From Haloarcula marina (GTDB lineage Archaea; Halobacteriota; Halobacteria; Halobacteriales; Haloarculaceae), in assembly GCF_024218775.1 (NCBI RefSeq), contig NZ_CP100404.1:124001-188000 (forward strand): a DNA stretch of 64,000 nucleotides, written 5' to 3'. The translations under genes and the position numbers were made by a program. The notes below the pieces were generated by a model. The model had not been told where the DNA came from. It saw nothing but the letters and a program-made list of their open reading frames with translations, and searched no databases. Positions 7,865 to 16,075 of the stretch are shown here, piece after piece; within the stretch, counting starts at the first letter, position 1, and each line of letters opens with the position of its first letter.

Positions 7865-10045
7865 GTGGCGACGACCGACGACGGCTACCTCCGCTTTTTC
7901 CCGTACGACGAGCCGTACGACCACCAGCGCGAGGCGATGGCGACCATCTACGAGGCCCTAGACGAGGGCCGAGACGTGCTGTTCGAGGGGGCCTGCGGGA
8001 CCGGCAAGACGCTGGCCTCGCTCGTCCCGGCGCTGGAACACGCCCGCGAGACGAACAAGACGGTGGTCATCACCACCAACGTCCATCAGCAGATGCGCCA
8101 GTTCGTCGAGGACGCCCGCGCTATCACCGACCACGAGCGCCTCCGCGCAGTCGTCTTCCGCGGGAAGGGGTCGATGTGTCACATCGACGTGGACTACGAG
8201 GAGTGTCAGGCCCTGCGGGATACGACCCGCGAACTGGTCGACGTGGAGACGGACATCGCCGAGTTGGAACAGCGCGAGGGGGAACTGCTCGAAGCGGGCC
8301 AGTCGGGCAGCAGCGAGGCGATGGAGGCCCGCAACGCCGTCGTCGACGAACTGCGGACCTTACAGGAGGACTTGGAAGACCTGGAGACCGAGCGGTCGAC
8401 CTGCGACCACTACTACCGGAACCTGACCGTCGACACCACCGACTTCTACGCGTGGCTGTACGACGACGTGCGCACGCCCGACGACGTGTACGAGTACGCG
8501 GGCGACCGGGGGATGTGCGGCTACGAACTGCTCAAAGAGGGGATGGACGGCGTCGATTTGGTCGTCTGCAACTACCACCACTTACTCGACCCGACCATCC
8601 GCGAGCAGTTCTTCCGATGGCTGGGGCGGGACCCCGAGGACGTGGTCGCCGTCTTCGACGAGGCCCACAACGTCGAGTCGGCGGCCCGCGACCACGCCCG
8701 CCGCACGCTCACCGAGAACACGCTGGACCAAGCGTTAGACGAGTTGGAGACGAGCGAGGACGCCCGTGCGGAGTCGGCCGCGAACGTCCTCGAAACGTTC
8801 CGGGACGCCCTCGTGGAGACGTACGAGGACTCGTTCGGGTTCGGTGACCGAGAGGCCGTCGACGACCACTGGGAGGACGTGACCGTCGCCAACGACGACC
8901 GGAAAGACGACCTGACGCTCGCGTTCTTCCAGCACTACACCGGCCCAGGTTTCCACGAGGAAGTCGACCGAGCGCTGGACCTCGGCCGTGAACTGGACGC
9001 CGCCTACGAAGAGCAGTTCAAAGAGGGGGAACTCGACACCCGCAAGGAGTGTCAGACCCTGCAGGCGGCGGCGTTCCTCTCGTCGTGGCTCGCGGAATCC
9101 GACGAGGCCGGGCAGTACCCCGTGGTGAGCGTCCGCCGCGACGAGAGCACCGACGAGGTGTACGGCCGCGCGGAACTGTACACCTGCATCCCCGAGCAAG
9201 TGACCAGCGACCTGTTCGAAGACCTGCACGCGGCCATCCTGATGAGCGCGACCGTCCGCCCGTTCGACGTGACCGAAGACGTGGTGGGACTGGACGACCC
9301 CGTGACGATGGCCTACGGCAACCAGTTCTCGGAGGACCGGCGGCGGACCTACGCCGTCGACGGCCCCGCGCTCTTTTCCAGCGCCCGGGACGACCCCGAG
9401 ACACAGCGGACCATCGCTCGCACCTTGGAGGACGTCATCCGCTTCACGCCGGGCAACACCCTCGTCTTCTGCCCTTCCTACAGCGAGGCGAAGCGCTACC
9501 ACGACATGGTGGCGGTCAGCGGGACGCGCTATCTGGACGAACCCGGCAAGCAGGCCCGTGACCTCCGCGAGGCATTCACCGACGACGACGGCGGCGTCCT
9601 CTTCACGTCGCTGTGGGGCACGCTGGGCGAGGGGGTCAGCTACGACGGCGACGACGCCCGGTCCGTCGTCGTCCTCGGTGTCCCGTATCCCCATCTGGAC
9701 GACCGGATGGAGGCCGTACAGGACGCTTACGCCACGGCCTTCGGCGACGAGGACGACGACGAGGCGGGGTGGCGCTACGCCGTCGAGATTCCGACCGTTC
9801 GGAAGACCAGACAGGCGCTGGGCCGAGTCGTCCGCTCGCCCGACGATTTCGGTGCGCGCATCCTGCTGGACCAGCGCTACACCGAACGCGCCGAGATGGA
9901 GATGCGCGACTACGCTGTCCGTGGCTCGTTCCCACCGGAGGAACGCCGCGAGATGGTCGACATCGGCCCGGAGAAACTGAAGTTCGCGCTGTTGAACTTC
10001 TATCAGGACATGGACGCCTACGACGGACCGCCGCCGAAGCCCTGA
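7865..10045 (+). CDS. XPD/Rad3-family ATP-dependent DNA helicase
   Basis: This is a superfamily 2 helicase with Walker A GACGTGKT (residues 42-49), DEAH box FDEAHN (about 265), a TSLWGTLGEGVSY motif V, and motif VI QALGRVVRSPDDFG. Four cysteines between motifs Ia and II (C105, C114, C180, C218) can ligate the 4Fe-4S cluster typical of XPD. About 65 residues separate the second and third cysteines and contain charged heptad-like helices. XPD unwinds DNA 5'-3' in nucleotide excision repair. GTG 7865 is chosen because it is followed by sequence aligning with XPD starts; TTG 7838 is also in frame. Confidence 0.88.
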   Translation: MATTDDGYLRFFPYDEPYDHQREAMATIYEALDEGRDVLFEGACGTGKTLASLVPALEHARETNKTVVITTNVHQQMRQFVEDARAITDHERLRAVVFRGKGSMCHIDVDYEECQALRDTTRELVDVETDIAELEQREGELLEAGQSGSSEAMEARNAVVDELRTLQEDLEDLETERSTCDHYYRNLTVDTTDFYAWLYDDVRTPDDVYEYAGDRGMCGYELLKEGMDGVDLVVCNYHHLLDPTIREQFFRWLGRDPEDVVAVFDEAHNVESAARDHARRTLTENTLDQALDELETSEDARAESAANVLETFRDALVETYEDSFGFGDREAVDDHWEDVTVANDDRKDDLTLAFFQHYTGPGFHEEVDRALDLGRELDAAYEEQFKEGELDTRKECQTLQAAAFLSSWLAESDEAGQYPVVSVRRDESTDEVYGRAELYTCIPEQVTSDLFEDLHAAILMSATVRPFDVTEDVVGLDDPVTMAYGNQFSEDRRRTYAVDGPALFSSARDDPETQRTIARTLEDVIRFTPGNTLVFCPSYSEAKRYHDMVAVSGTRYLDEPGKQARDLREAFTDDDGGVLFTSLWGTLGEGVSYDGDDARSVVVLGVPYPHLDDRMEAVQDAYATAFGDEDDDEAGWRYAVEIPTVRKTRQALGRVVRSPDDFGARILLDQRYTERAEMEMRDYAVRGSFPPEERREMVDIGPEKLKFALLNFYQDMDAYDGPPPKP

Positions 10046-10090
10046 ACGGTCGGGCATCAGAGATGGGACCCTCGACGTGACTGTCGGTAA

Positions 10091-10100
10091 ATTTAAAATA
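10091..10100 (+). promoter_or_regulatory. TATA element for the 10126 gene
   Basis: ATTTAAAATA lies 26-35 nt before ATG 10126 in an otherwise GC-rich region. The spacing is that of a leaderless haloarchaeal transcript. Confidence 0.6.
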
Positions 10101-10125
10101 TCCATACTGAGATGTTTAGCACGCA

Positions 10126-10833
10126 ATGCGCCCTCCATCGTCCTCCCTCCGCAGTAGCTTCGAGACCGCCGTCGCGCTCGCCGTCGCCGCCCTCTCGTGG
10201 GTCGCCGCAGTGGCCCGCACGGTGACGGCGCGGGCGTGGAACGCCCTCCTCGCCCTCGCGGCGCGATTCCGGTCGGCCGCCCGAACCGGATTCGACCGGG
10301 GCCGTCGCCTGTTCGCCGGGCCAATCCGGGAGTTGGTCACCGGCCCGGTCCGAGACGCACTGTTCGGTCGCCGCCTCTCGCTCTCGCTGTTAGTGCTCCT
10401 GCTCACCGTACCGCTGGCGCTCGGGTCGGCGTGGTGGGTCGGCACGAACGTCGGCTACGGCACCCTCGTCGAACTGGTGTCGGGGACGTGGGACGGCACG
10501 AACCCCGCGCTCGGGGTCTTTCTCGCCGCCGCGGCGCTCGTGACTCTCGGTGCGGTGAGCGCCGGTGTGAACTCCGGTCTCCTCCCGACGAGCGTGCTGG
10601 TGACCGCGCCCGTCTTCGGCGCGGCGCTCACGCGATACGGCACCACGGTCGAGACCTACGGCGGGACGGGCGTGGTCTCCCTGCCCGAAGCCGTCGCGTA
10701 CGCCGCCTTCCTCGGCGTCACCATCGGTGTCCCCCTCGCGCTCTGTGGGTTCCTGCTCGGTGCTGGCTTCCGGCACGTCGGCCTCGTTCTCACCGACGGC
10801 GCTGGGCCGTCGCGACCGGCCGACCAAGCCTGA
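10126..10833 (+). CDS. Membrane protein of unknown function
   Basis: The 235-residue protein starts with an Arg/Ala-rich amphipathic region (residues 1-80) and then has four to five hydrophobic helices (LSLLVLLLTVPLALGSAWW, LGVFLAAAALVTLGAVSAG, LLPTSVLVTAPVFGAALT, VAYAAFLGVTIGVPLALCG). I do not recognise a family. It is preceded by its own TATA box and followed 84 nt later by serB. Confidence 0.65.
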   Translation: MRPPSSSLRSSFETAVALAVAALSWVAAVARTVTARAWNALLALAARFRSAARTGFDRGRRLFAGPIRELVTGPVRDALFGRRLSLSLLVLLLTVPLALGSAWWVGTNVGYGTLVELVSGTWDGTNPALGVFLAAAALVTLGAVSAGVNSGLLPTSVLVTAPVFGAALTRYGTTVETYGGTGVVSLPEAVAYAAFLGVTIGVPLALCGFLLGAGFRHVGLVLTDGAGPSRPADQA

Positions 10834-10917
10834 GTGGCGGTCGCCGGGAACGCGCAGCGACCGACTGTCCGACCGAAAAGGTGGGTTAGAAAACCCCCCA
10901 CGTAGAACAAGCGGCCA

Positions 10918-11550
10918 ATGCTAGTCGCGTTCGACTTCGACGGGACCCTTTCGGACTCCGAGATGACCGTCCTGCTGGGCAATCAGAACGGTACCGCCGA
11001 GGACATGGCCGACATCACGGAGCAAGCAATGAACGACGAAATCGAGTACGCCGAGAGCCTCCGCCAGCGCTGTGCGCTCTTGGAGGACCTGCCCGACGAA
11101 CAGGCCCAAGCCGCTTTCGACGAGGTGGAACTACGCCCCGGCGCGGCCGACGTCATCGCCGCCCTGCGAGCGGCGGGCGTTCACGTCATCATCCTCACCG
11201 GCGGGTTCGAACGCGGCGTCGAGGCCGCACTCGAAGCCGAGGGGGTCGAAGTCGACGCCATCGTCGCCAACCGCCTGCCCGTCGCCGACGGGAAACTCAC
11301 CGGCGCGGTCGAAGGGCCGCTCATCGAAGGGACGAAAGACGACGCCCTGGAGGTGGCGACGGCCATCCTCGGCGAGGACCGCGCCGACACCGTCGCCGTC
11401 GGCGACGGCGCGAACGACCTGCCGATGCTGGAAGTCGCGGGACTGGCCGTCGGGTTCGAACCGAAACCGGCCGTCGAACCCGCCTGCGATACGACGGTGT
11501 CGACGATGGCCGAACTGTCCGACCTGTTCGAGGAGAAGGGGATTCTCTAG
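10918..11550 (+). CDS. serB: Phosphoserine phosphatase (HAD family)
   Basis: The 210-residue HAD hydrolase has motif I DFDGTLSDSE (nucleophile Asp6 and Asp8), motif II LTGGF, a motif III lysine (GTKDD), and motif IV GDGANDLPML. The cap and the E-L-R-PGA segment fit the SerB subfamily, which converts O-phosphoserine to serine. serA, for the first step of the pathway, is in the same window at 35.6 kb but not in the same operon. Its 3' end overlaps the convergent membrane gene by 4 nt. Confidence 0.85.
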   Translation: MLVAFDFDGTLSDSEMTVLLGNQNGTAEDMADITEQAMNDEIEYAESLRQRCALLEDLPDEQAQAAFDEVELRPGAADVIAALRAAGVHVIILTGGFERGVEAALEAEGVEVDAIVANRLPVADGKLTGAVEGPLIEGTKDDALEVATAILGEDRADTVAVGDGANDLPMLEVAGLAVGFEPKPAVEPACDTTVSTMAELSDLFEEKGIL

Positions 11551-11852
11551 GCCCGCGCCGTCTCCGTGTCCCCGTGCCCGTACAGCGAGTAGACGAGCAG
11601 GCCGAATCCGAGCGCCGTCACCGACCGCTGGAGGAGGACGCCGCCGAGGAAACTCCACCCGAGCAGTTGGTGGACGCCGCCACCCAACAGGAGGCCGAGC
11701 GTCACGAGACCGAACCCGGCGGCGAAGTGGCGCATCACCCGGGACCCGTTTCGGCGGGCCGCCCGGTAGGCGAGGTGGGTAATCACGCCGCCGAGGACGA
11801 GGACCACGGCGCTCGTGAGTACCGCGAGCATCGTCAGGAGTGTCGTGTCCAT
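11547..11852 (-). CDS. Small polytopic membrane protein
   Basis: The 101-residue protein has three predicted helices (LLTMLAVLTSAVVLVLGGVI, FAAGFGLVTLGLLLGGGV, SVTALGFGLLVYSLYG) with Arg-rich loops such as YRAARRNGSRVMRH. Haloarchaea have a family of such small membrane proteins often beside HTH regulators; here the neighbour is serB. Function unknown. Confidence 0.65.
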   Translation of the reverse strand: MDTTLLTMLAVLTSAVVLVLGGVITHLAYRAARRNGSRVMRHFAAGFGLVTLGLLLGGGVHQLLGWSFLGGVLLQRSVTALGFGLLVYSLYGHGDTETARA

Positions 11853-11931
11853 CTGTCTCCCCGTGTACTGAAATCCGAATCGTGAGCGGAACCGCCGTCG
11901 CCGGACCGGCGAGCGGCGGCGGGCCCGTGTG

Positions 11932-12507
11932 TCACCCGAGGATGACGCGGAGCCACGCGTTGTTCTGCACGATGCCCAGTTTTTCGAGGTAGCTGTCGAC
12001 GCCGAGGATGCGACCAGCGCCGATGGCCCCGAGGCCGAACAGGAGCGCCGCGTAGACGACGTGGTCGTCGACGACCCAGCCGTGGGCCAGCGGGAGACCG
12101 GCCATGAGACCGCCCTGCAGGCTCGCCGCCCAGAACATCATCATCATGAGGGCGCCCCAGAACGCGTTCCAGCGGACGAACGCGCCGAGGATGAGGCCGA
12201 TGCCGGTCAGGGTGAGCCCCCACATCACGAGCACGTCGACGAGCGGATTCCCGGCCATCGCGGCGAACAACCCGGTGAAGGGGTTGCCCTCGGGGATGGC
12301 GTTGGCGAGGAAGCCCGCCGCCGTCCAGTTGTTCTCGGCGGTGGCGTCGAGGTACGTGACGAGTTTGGTGAGGCCGCCCTGCAACAGGACCCACCCCATC
12401 GTGACGCGAAGCGAAAGGATGGCGTAGCCGATCCAGTGCTCGGAGTACGCGAAGTCGGTCTCCCGGCCGAACAGTTCAACGTCGAGGTGTCGGGTGTCGG
12501 TGGACAT
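11932..12507 (-). CDS. DoxX family membrane protein
   Basis: The 191-residue protein has four helices and the DoxX/DoxD layout: LRVTMGWVLLQGGLTKL at helix 1, a helix-2 region with GNPLVDVLVMWGLTLTGIGLILG, and RWNAFWGALMMMMFWAAS. DoxX proteins relate to the small subunit of thiosulfate:quinone oxidoreductase; in haloarchaea most stand alone and the role is unsettled. It sits beside metY, a sulfur-assimilation gene, in the same direction, which is compatible with a sulfur or redox link (inference). Confidence 0.82.
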   Translation of the reverse strand: MSTDTRHLDVELFGRETDFAYSEHWIGYAILSLRVTMGWVLLQGGLTKLVTYLDATAENNWTAAGFLANAIPEGNPFTGLFAAMAGNPLVDVLVMWGLTLTGIGLILGAFVRWNAFWGALMMMMFWAASLQGGLMAGLPLAHGWVVDDHVVYAALLFGLGAIGAGRILGVDSYLEKLGIVQNNAWLRVILG

Positions 12508-12674
12508 GATTTGTTTCCTCTACAGGTAGTAGTCGGCGTGGAAAGGCCTTCAAGCGGAAGTACAGTTCTCAGGGAATGAGAACCGAATCCGGTCGAGTGG
12601 CCCGCTGTTCTCGCCGAACGGGAAACGGGTGGCGTACCCTGAGACGGGCCGGACCCCGGAAAATCGATGCGGCG

Positions 12675-13967
12675 TTACTCGGTCGCCTGCGCGATGGCTT
12701 GGTCGAGGTCGGCGATGATGTCGTCGACGGACTCGGTCCCGACGGAGAGGCGGACCATGTCGTCGGTGACGCCCGCGGCGGCTTTCTCCTCGTCGCTGAG
12801 TTGCTGGTGAGTCGTCGAGGACGGGTGGATGATGAGCGTCTTCGCGTCGCCGACGTTCGCCAGCAGCGAGGCGAGTTCGGTCGATTCGACGGTGGTGCGA
12901 GCGGCGTCGTAGCCGTCCGCGAGACCGAACGTAATCATGCCGCCGTACCCGCCGTCGAGGTACTTCGTCGCGTTCTCGTGGGTCTCGTGGTCCTCCAGAC
13001 CGGGGTAGGTGACCCACGACACCTCGTCGTGGTCGTCTAGGTGTTCGGCGACGGCCATCGCGTTCTCGCAGTGGCGGTCCATCCGCGTCGGGAGGGTTTC
13101 CAAGCCCTGCATCGTCTGCCACGCGTCGAACGGCGACTGCTGACACCCCAAGTCGCGCAGGCCGCGGGCGATGGCGGCGTAGGTGAACGCGGCGTCCCCG
13201 AACCGGTCGCGGAAGTTCACGCCGTGGTAGGCGGGGTTGTCGCCCGCGATTTCGGGGTATTTGTCTGCGTACTCGTCCCACGGGAACGAGCCCCCGTCGA
13301 CCAGAATCCCGCCGACGGTCGTGCCGTGGCCGTGAATCCACTTCGTCGTGGAGTTCCAGACGAGGTCCGCGCCGTGCTCGATGGGGTTACAGAGGTACGG
13401 CGTCGCGAACGTGTTGTCGACGAAGAAGGGAACGCCGTTGTCGTGGGCGATGTCTGCCAGTCGCTCGAAGTCCGGCGTCACCAGCGCGGGGTTGCCGATG
13501 GTCTCGCAGTGGACGTACGCGGTGTCCTCGTCGATGGCCTCCTCGTAGGCGTCGTAGTCCAGCGTGTCGACGAAGCGCGTCTCGACGCCGTTGCGCGGTG
13601 CGGTGTGGGTGTAGTAGGTGTAGGTCCCGCCGTACAGCGAGGAGGCGGTGACCACGTTGTCGCCCACGTCCGCCAGCAGGAAGGTGGCGAGGTTCAACGA
13701 CGCCATCCCCGAGGCGGTGGCGACGGCCCCGACGCCGCCTTCCAGTGCGGCCAGTCGCTCCTGTAACTGGGCGACGGTGGGGTTCATCAACCGCGAGTAG
13801 ATGTGACCCGGCTTTTCCAGCGCGAACTGGGCCGCCGCGTCGTCGGCGTCCTCGAAGACGTACGAGGTGGTCTGGTAAATCGGCGGGGCGCGCGCCCGCG
13901 CCTCCGCGTCCGGTTCTTCCTGTCCGACGTGTAGTGCGTCTGTCTCGAAACCGTGGTCGTCGCTCAT
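12675..13967 (-). CDS. metY: O-acetylhomoserine aminocarboxypropyltransferase (sulfhydrylase)
   Basis: The 430-residue PLP enzyme belongs to the Cys/Met metabolism class. Key parts are the N-terminal ETDALHVGQ, YSRLMNPT, the GTYTYYTHT region typical of MetY, and the PLP-lysine motif in NSTTKWIHGHGTT. The end is LSVGTESVDDIIADLDQA. The length (about 430) favours MetY over the shorter MetB/MetC. It makes homocysteine from O-acetylhomoserine and sulfide. metX, often adjacent, is not in the window. A TATA element lies 24-31 nt upstream. Confidence 0.88.
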   Translation of the reverse strand: MSDDHGFETDALHVGQEEPDAEARARAPPIYQTTSYVFEDADDAAAQFALEKPGHIYSRLMNPTVAQLQERLAALEGGVGAVATASGMASLNLATFLLADVGDNVVTASSLYGGTYTYYTHTAPRNGVETRFVDTLDYDAYEEAIDEDTAYVHCETIGNPALVTPDFERLADIAHDNGVPFFVDNTFATPYLCNPIEHGADLVWNSTTKWIHGHGTTVGGILVDGGSFPWDEYADKYPEIAGDNPAYHGVNFRDRFGDAAFTYAAIARGLRDLGCQQSPFDAWQTMQGLETLPTRMDRHCENAMAVAEHLDDHDEVSWVTYPGLEDHETHENATKYLDGGYGGMITFGLADGYDAARTTVESTELASLLANVGDAKTLIIHPSSTTHQQLSDEEKAAAGVTDDMVRLSVGTESVDDIIADLDQAIAQATE

Positions 13968-13990
13968 ACGGCCGCAAATCTACCGGGAAG

Positions 13991-13998
13991 GGCTTAAA
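13991..13998 (-). promoter_or_regulatory. TATA element for metY
   Basis: On the minus strand TTTAAGCC lies 24-31 nt before the metY start codon at 13967, which suits a leaderless transcript. The region between 13968 and 14130 is a divergent promoter shared with the histidine kinase. Confidence 0.55.
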
Positions 13999-14100
13999 CC
14001 CCAACTCCGCCGGAGAACGCCGCCACTCCTCCGAGATACCGGCGAATATCACGGCTCTCCCGAGCGGTTTCGACCTCGGACTGCCCGGGACCCTCGAAGA

Positions 14101-14108
14101 ATTATATT
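14101..14108 (+). promoter_or_regulatory. TATA element for the 14131 kinase
   Basis: ATTATATT lies 23-30 nt before ATG 14131, predicting a leaderless mRNA. Confidence 0.55.
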
Positions 14109-14130
14109 CCTCCACCGTGACACCTGTCGT

Positions 14131-15906
14131 ATGAACGTGCCGTCCGGGACGACACTCCTCTTCGTGGCCCCGGAACCGGATACCCCTCTCGGCCGGTCCC
14201 TGCGGGCCAGCGACGAGGTTCGCCTCCGGACAGCGACCACCCGCGAGACGGTCCGCAGTCGTGACCCCGCCTCGCTCGACTGCGTCGTCGTCACCGACGA
14301 CGTCCCCGACCCGTTCGCGGTCCTCGAACCGGTCTTCGAGGCGTCGACCCCCGTCGGGACGGTGCTTCTCGGCTACGATGGCGACCCGCGGGACGCCGCT
14401 CGCTGTCTCGAAGTGGGCGTCGACCGCTACGTCGTGGCCGACGAGAGCGAGGACGTTGCGGCCGCCGTTCGCGACGCCGTCGCCGAGGCCACCGTGGCGA
14501 CGACTCGGAACCACCACGAGCGACTCGTCGAGTACGCCTCCGACATCATCGCCGTCTACGACCCCAGGGGTCGAATCTCCTACATCAACGACGCCGTCAC
14601 GGACGTCTTGGGGTACGAACCCGAGGCGGTGACCGGAACAGACCCCATCACGCGGGTCCATCCCGACGACCGGGACGCCGTCCGCTCGTTCTTCGCGGCG
14701 CTCCGGGATGACGCCGAGGAGACCCGGCGACTGACCTATCGGCTTCGGGCCGCGGACGGCAGTTACCGGGTGCTCGAGTCCATCGGTCGGAACCGAATCG
14801 ACGACCCGGAACTCGGCGGCATCGTCATCAACTCCCGCGACGTGACCGAGCGCGAGGCCCGCAAGTCCGAACTCGAACTCAGGGAGTCCATCATCGAAGT
14901 CGCACCCATCGGCCTCCACGTCTTAGACGCCGACGATACCTTCCTCTGGGCCAACGACGCCTTCGCGTCCGTCTTCGGACGCACCCCCGAGGACATCGTC
15001 GGGACGGCGTATCTGGACCTCGTCGAGGCGGGGTACATCCCCGACGACATCACCGACTGGTACAAAACCGCGCTCCGTCGACTGCTCTCTACCGACGACG
15101 ACACCCAGACGCTTCGACGGGAGGCCGTACCGGTGGAACCGCCCGACGGAAACACCCGGTATTTCGACGTGTACCTCGCGCTGCTGCCGCTGGACGACGG
15201 CGAGTTCGCGGGGTCGGTCATCGCCTTCCGCGAAGTGACCGAACGGAACCGCTACGAACGCCGACTCGAAGAGCAAAACGAGCGCCTCGCCGAGTTCGCA
15301 AGCGTCGTCAGTCACGACCTGCGCAACCCCCTCAACGTCGCGTCGGGACGGCTCGCACTCGCCCGAGACGACGACAGCGCGACCGATTCCAATCTCGAAG
15401 CGGCGGAGACGGCCCTCGACAGAATGGAGCGCCTCGTCGAAGACATACTGTCGCTGGCCCGCGACGGCCGGGTCGTCGGGTCGCTGCACCCGGTCGAACT
15501 GTCCGGGGCCGCCCGCACCGCCTGGTCGACGAGCGCAACCGGTGACGCGACGCTGTCGGTCCGCGACGAACTCGGGGCGATTCGGGCCGACGAGACCCGC
15601 CTCCAGCAACTGTTGGAGAACCTGTTTCGGAACAGTGTCGAGCACGGTTCGACGAGCAATCGCCCGCGCGCGGATGCCACGGTGACGGTCACCGTCGGCC
15701 CCCTCGCCGACGGCTTCTACGTCGCCGACGACGGCCCGGGCATCCCGGTAGACGAACGGCCGCGCCTGTTCGACATGGAGGACGACGGTCGCTTCGGACT
15801 CAGTATCGTCGAGACAATCGCGACGGCCCACGGCTGGGACGTTGCCGTCACCGAGAGCGAGGACGGCGGCGCTCGCTTCGAGTTCACCGGCGTCGACGCC
15901 GTCTGA
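14131..15906 (+). CDS. Soluble PAS-domain sensor histidine kinase
   Basis: The 591-residue kinase has, in order, a receiver-like N-terminal domain (about 1-125), two PAS domains (about 130-255 with DIIAVYDPRGRISYIND, and 255-380 with LHVLDADDTFLWANDAF), a HisKA helix with phospho-acceptor His395 in VVSHDLRNPLN, and a HATPase with N-box LLENLFRNSVEHG and G1 VADDGPGIP. No membrane segment is seen, so it senses cytoplasmic or diffusible signals such as redox or light (inference). No response regulator gene is adjacent, which is usual in Halobacteria. Confidence 0.85.
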   Translation: MNVPSGTTLLFVAPEPDTPLGRSLRASDEVRLRTATTRETVRSRDPASLDCVVVTDDVPDPFAVLEPVFEASTPVGTVLLGYDGDPRDAARCLEVGVDRYVVADESEDVAAAVRDAVAEATVATTRNHHERLVEYASDIIAVYDPRGRISYINDAVTDVLGYEPEAVTGTDPITRVHPDDRDAVRSFFAALRDDAEETRRLTYRLRAADGSYRVLESIGRNRIDDPELGGIVINSRDVTEREARKSELELRESIIEVAPIGLHVLDADDTFLWANDAFASVFGRTPEDIVGTAYLDLVEAGYIPDDITDWYKTALRRLLSTDDDTQTLRREAVPVEPPDGNTRYFDVYLALLPLDDGEFAGSVIAFREVTERNRYERRLEEQNERLAEFASVVSHDLRNPLNVASGRLALARDDDSATDSNLEAAETALDRMERLVEDILSLARDGRVVGSLHPVELSGAARTAWSTSATGDATLSVRDELGAIRADETRLQQLLENLFRNSVEHGSTSNRPRADATVTVTVGPLADGFYVADDGPGIPVDERPRLFDMEDDGRFGLSIVETIATAHGWDVAVTESEDGGARFEFTGVDAV

Positions 15907-15944
15907 GGGAGATTCTGCGACCGAACGTCGACGAGACGGCGACG

Positions 15945-15969
15945 GGTTCGAGTGGAAACAGGGGGTGAA
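15945..15969 (+). other. Degenerate ORB-like sequence
   Basis: GTTCGAGTGGAAAC followed by AGGGGGTGAAG has the half-palindrome plus G-run layout of an origin recognition box. It lies in the gap between two convergent genes, about 5 kb from the origin. It is weaker than the origin copies. Confidence 0.3.
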
Positions 15970-16005
15970 GTGGTGAGTAGTTGAGGTGTCGAAGAGACAC
16001 GACCG

Positions 16006-16051
16006 AAAAACACGGACCGACCGCCAGCAGACCGCTCGCCAGTGGCGAGCG
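16006..16051 (-). terminator. Hairpin and T-run after the PolD small subunit gene
   Basis: CGCTCGCC (16033-16040) and GGCGAGCG (16044-16051) form a perfect 8-bp stem with a 3-nt loop. On the minus strand, TTTTT follows (16006-16010), just past the stop of the PolD small-subunit gene. Archaeal termination depends mainly on T-runs, so this is a plausible terminator. Confidence 0.55.
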
Positions 16052-16075
16052 CGAACTCCCGGGTGAAAACGGTCG

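Noticed and set aside
10046-10125. Possible tRNA or small RNA in the AT-rich gap
   Set aside because: No cloverleaf or CCA-adjacent stem could be drawn; the AT-rich part is a TATA element.
8735-10324. 529-codon minus-strand frame opposite the XPD-like helicase
   Set aside because: Long antisense frames are expected in GC-rich genes with strong GC3 bias. The product is Arg/Val/His-rich with no domain, and the sense strand has complete helicase motifs.
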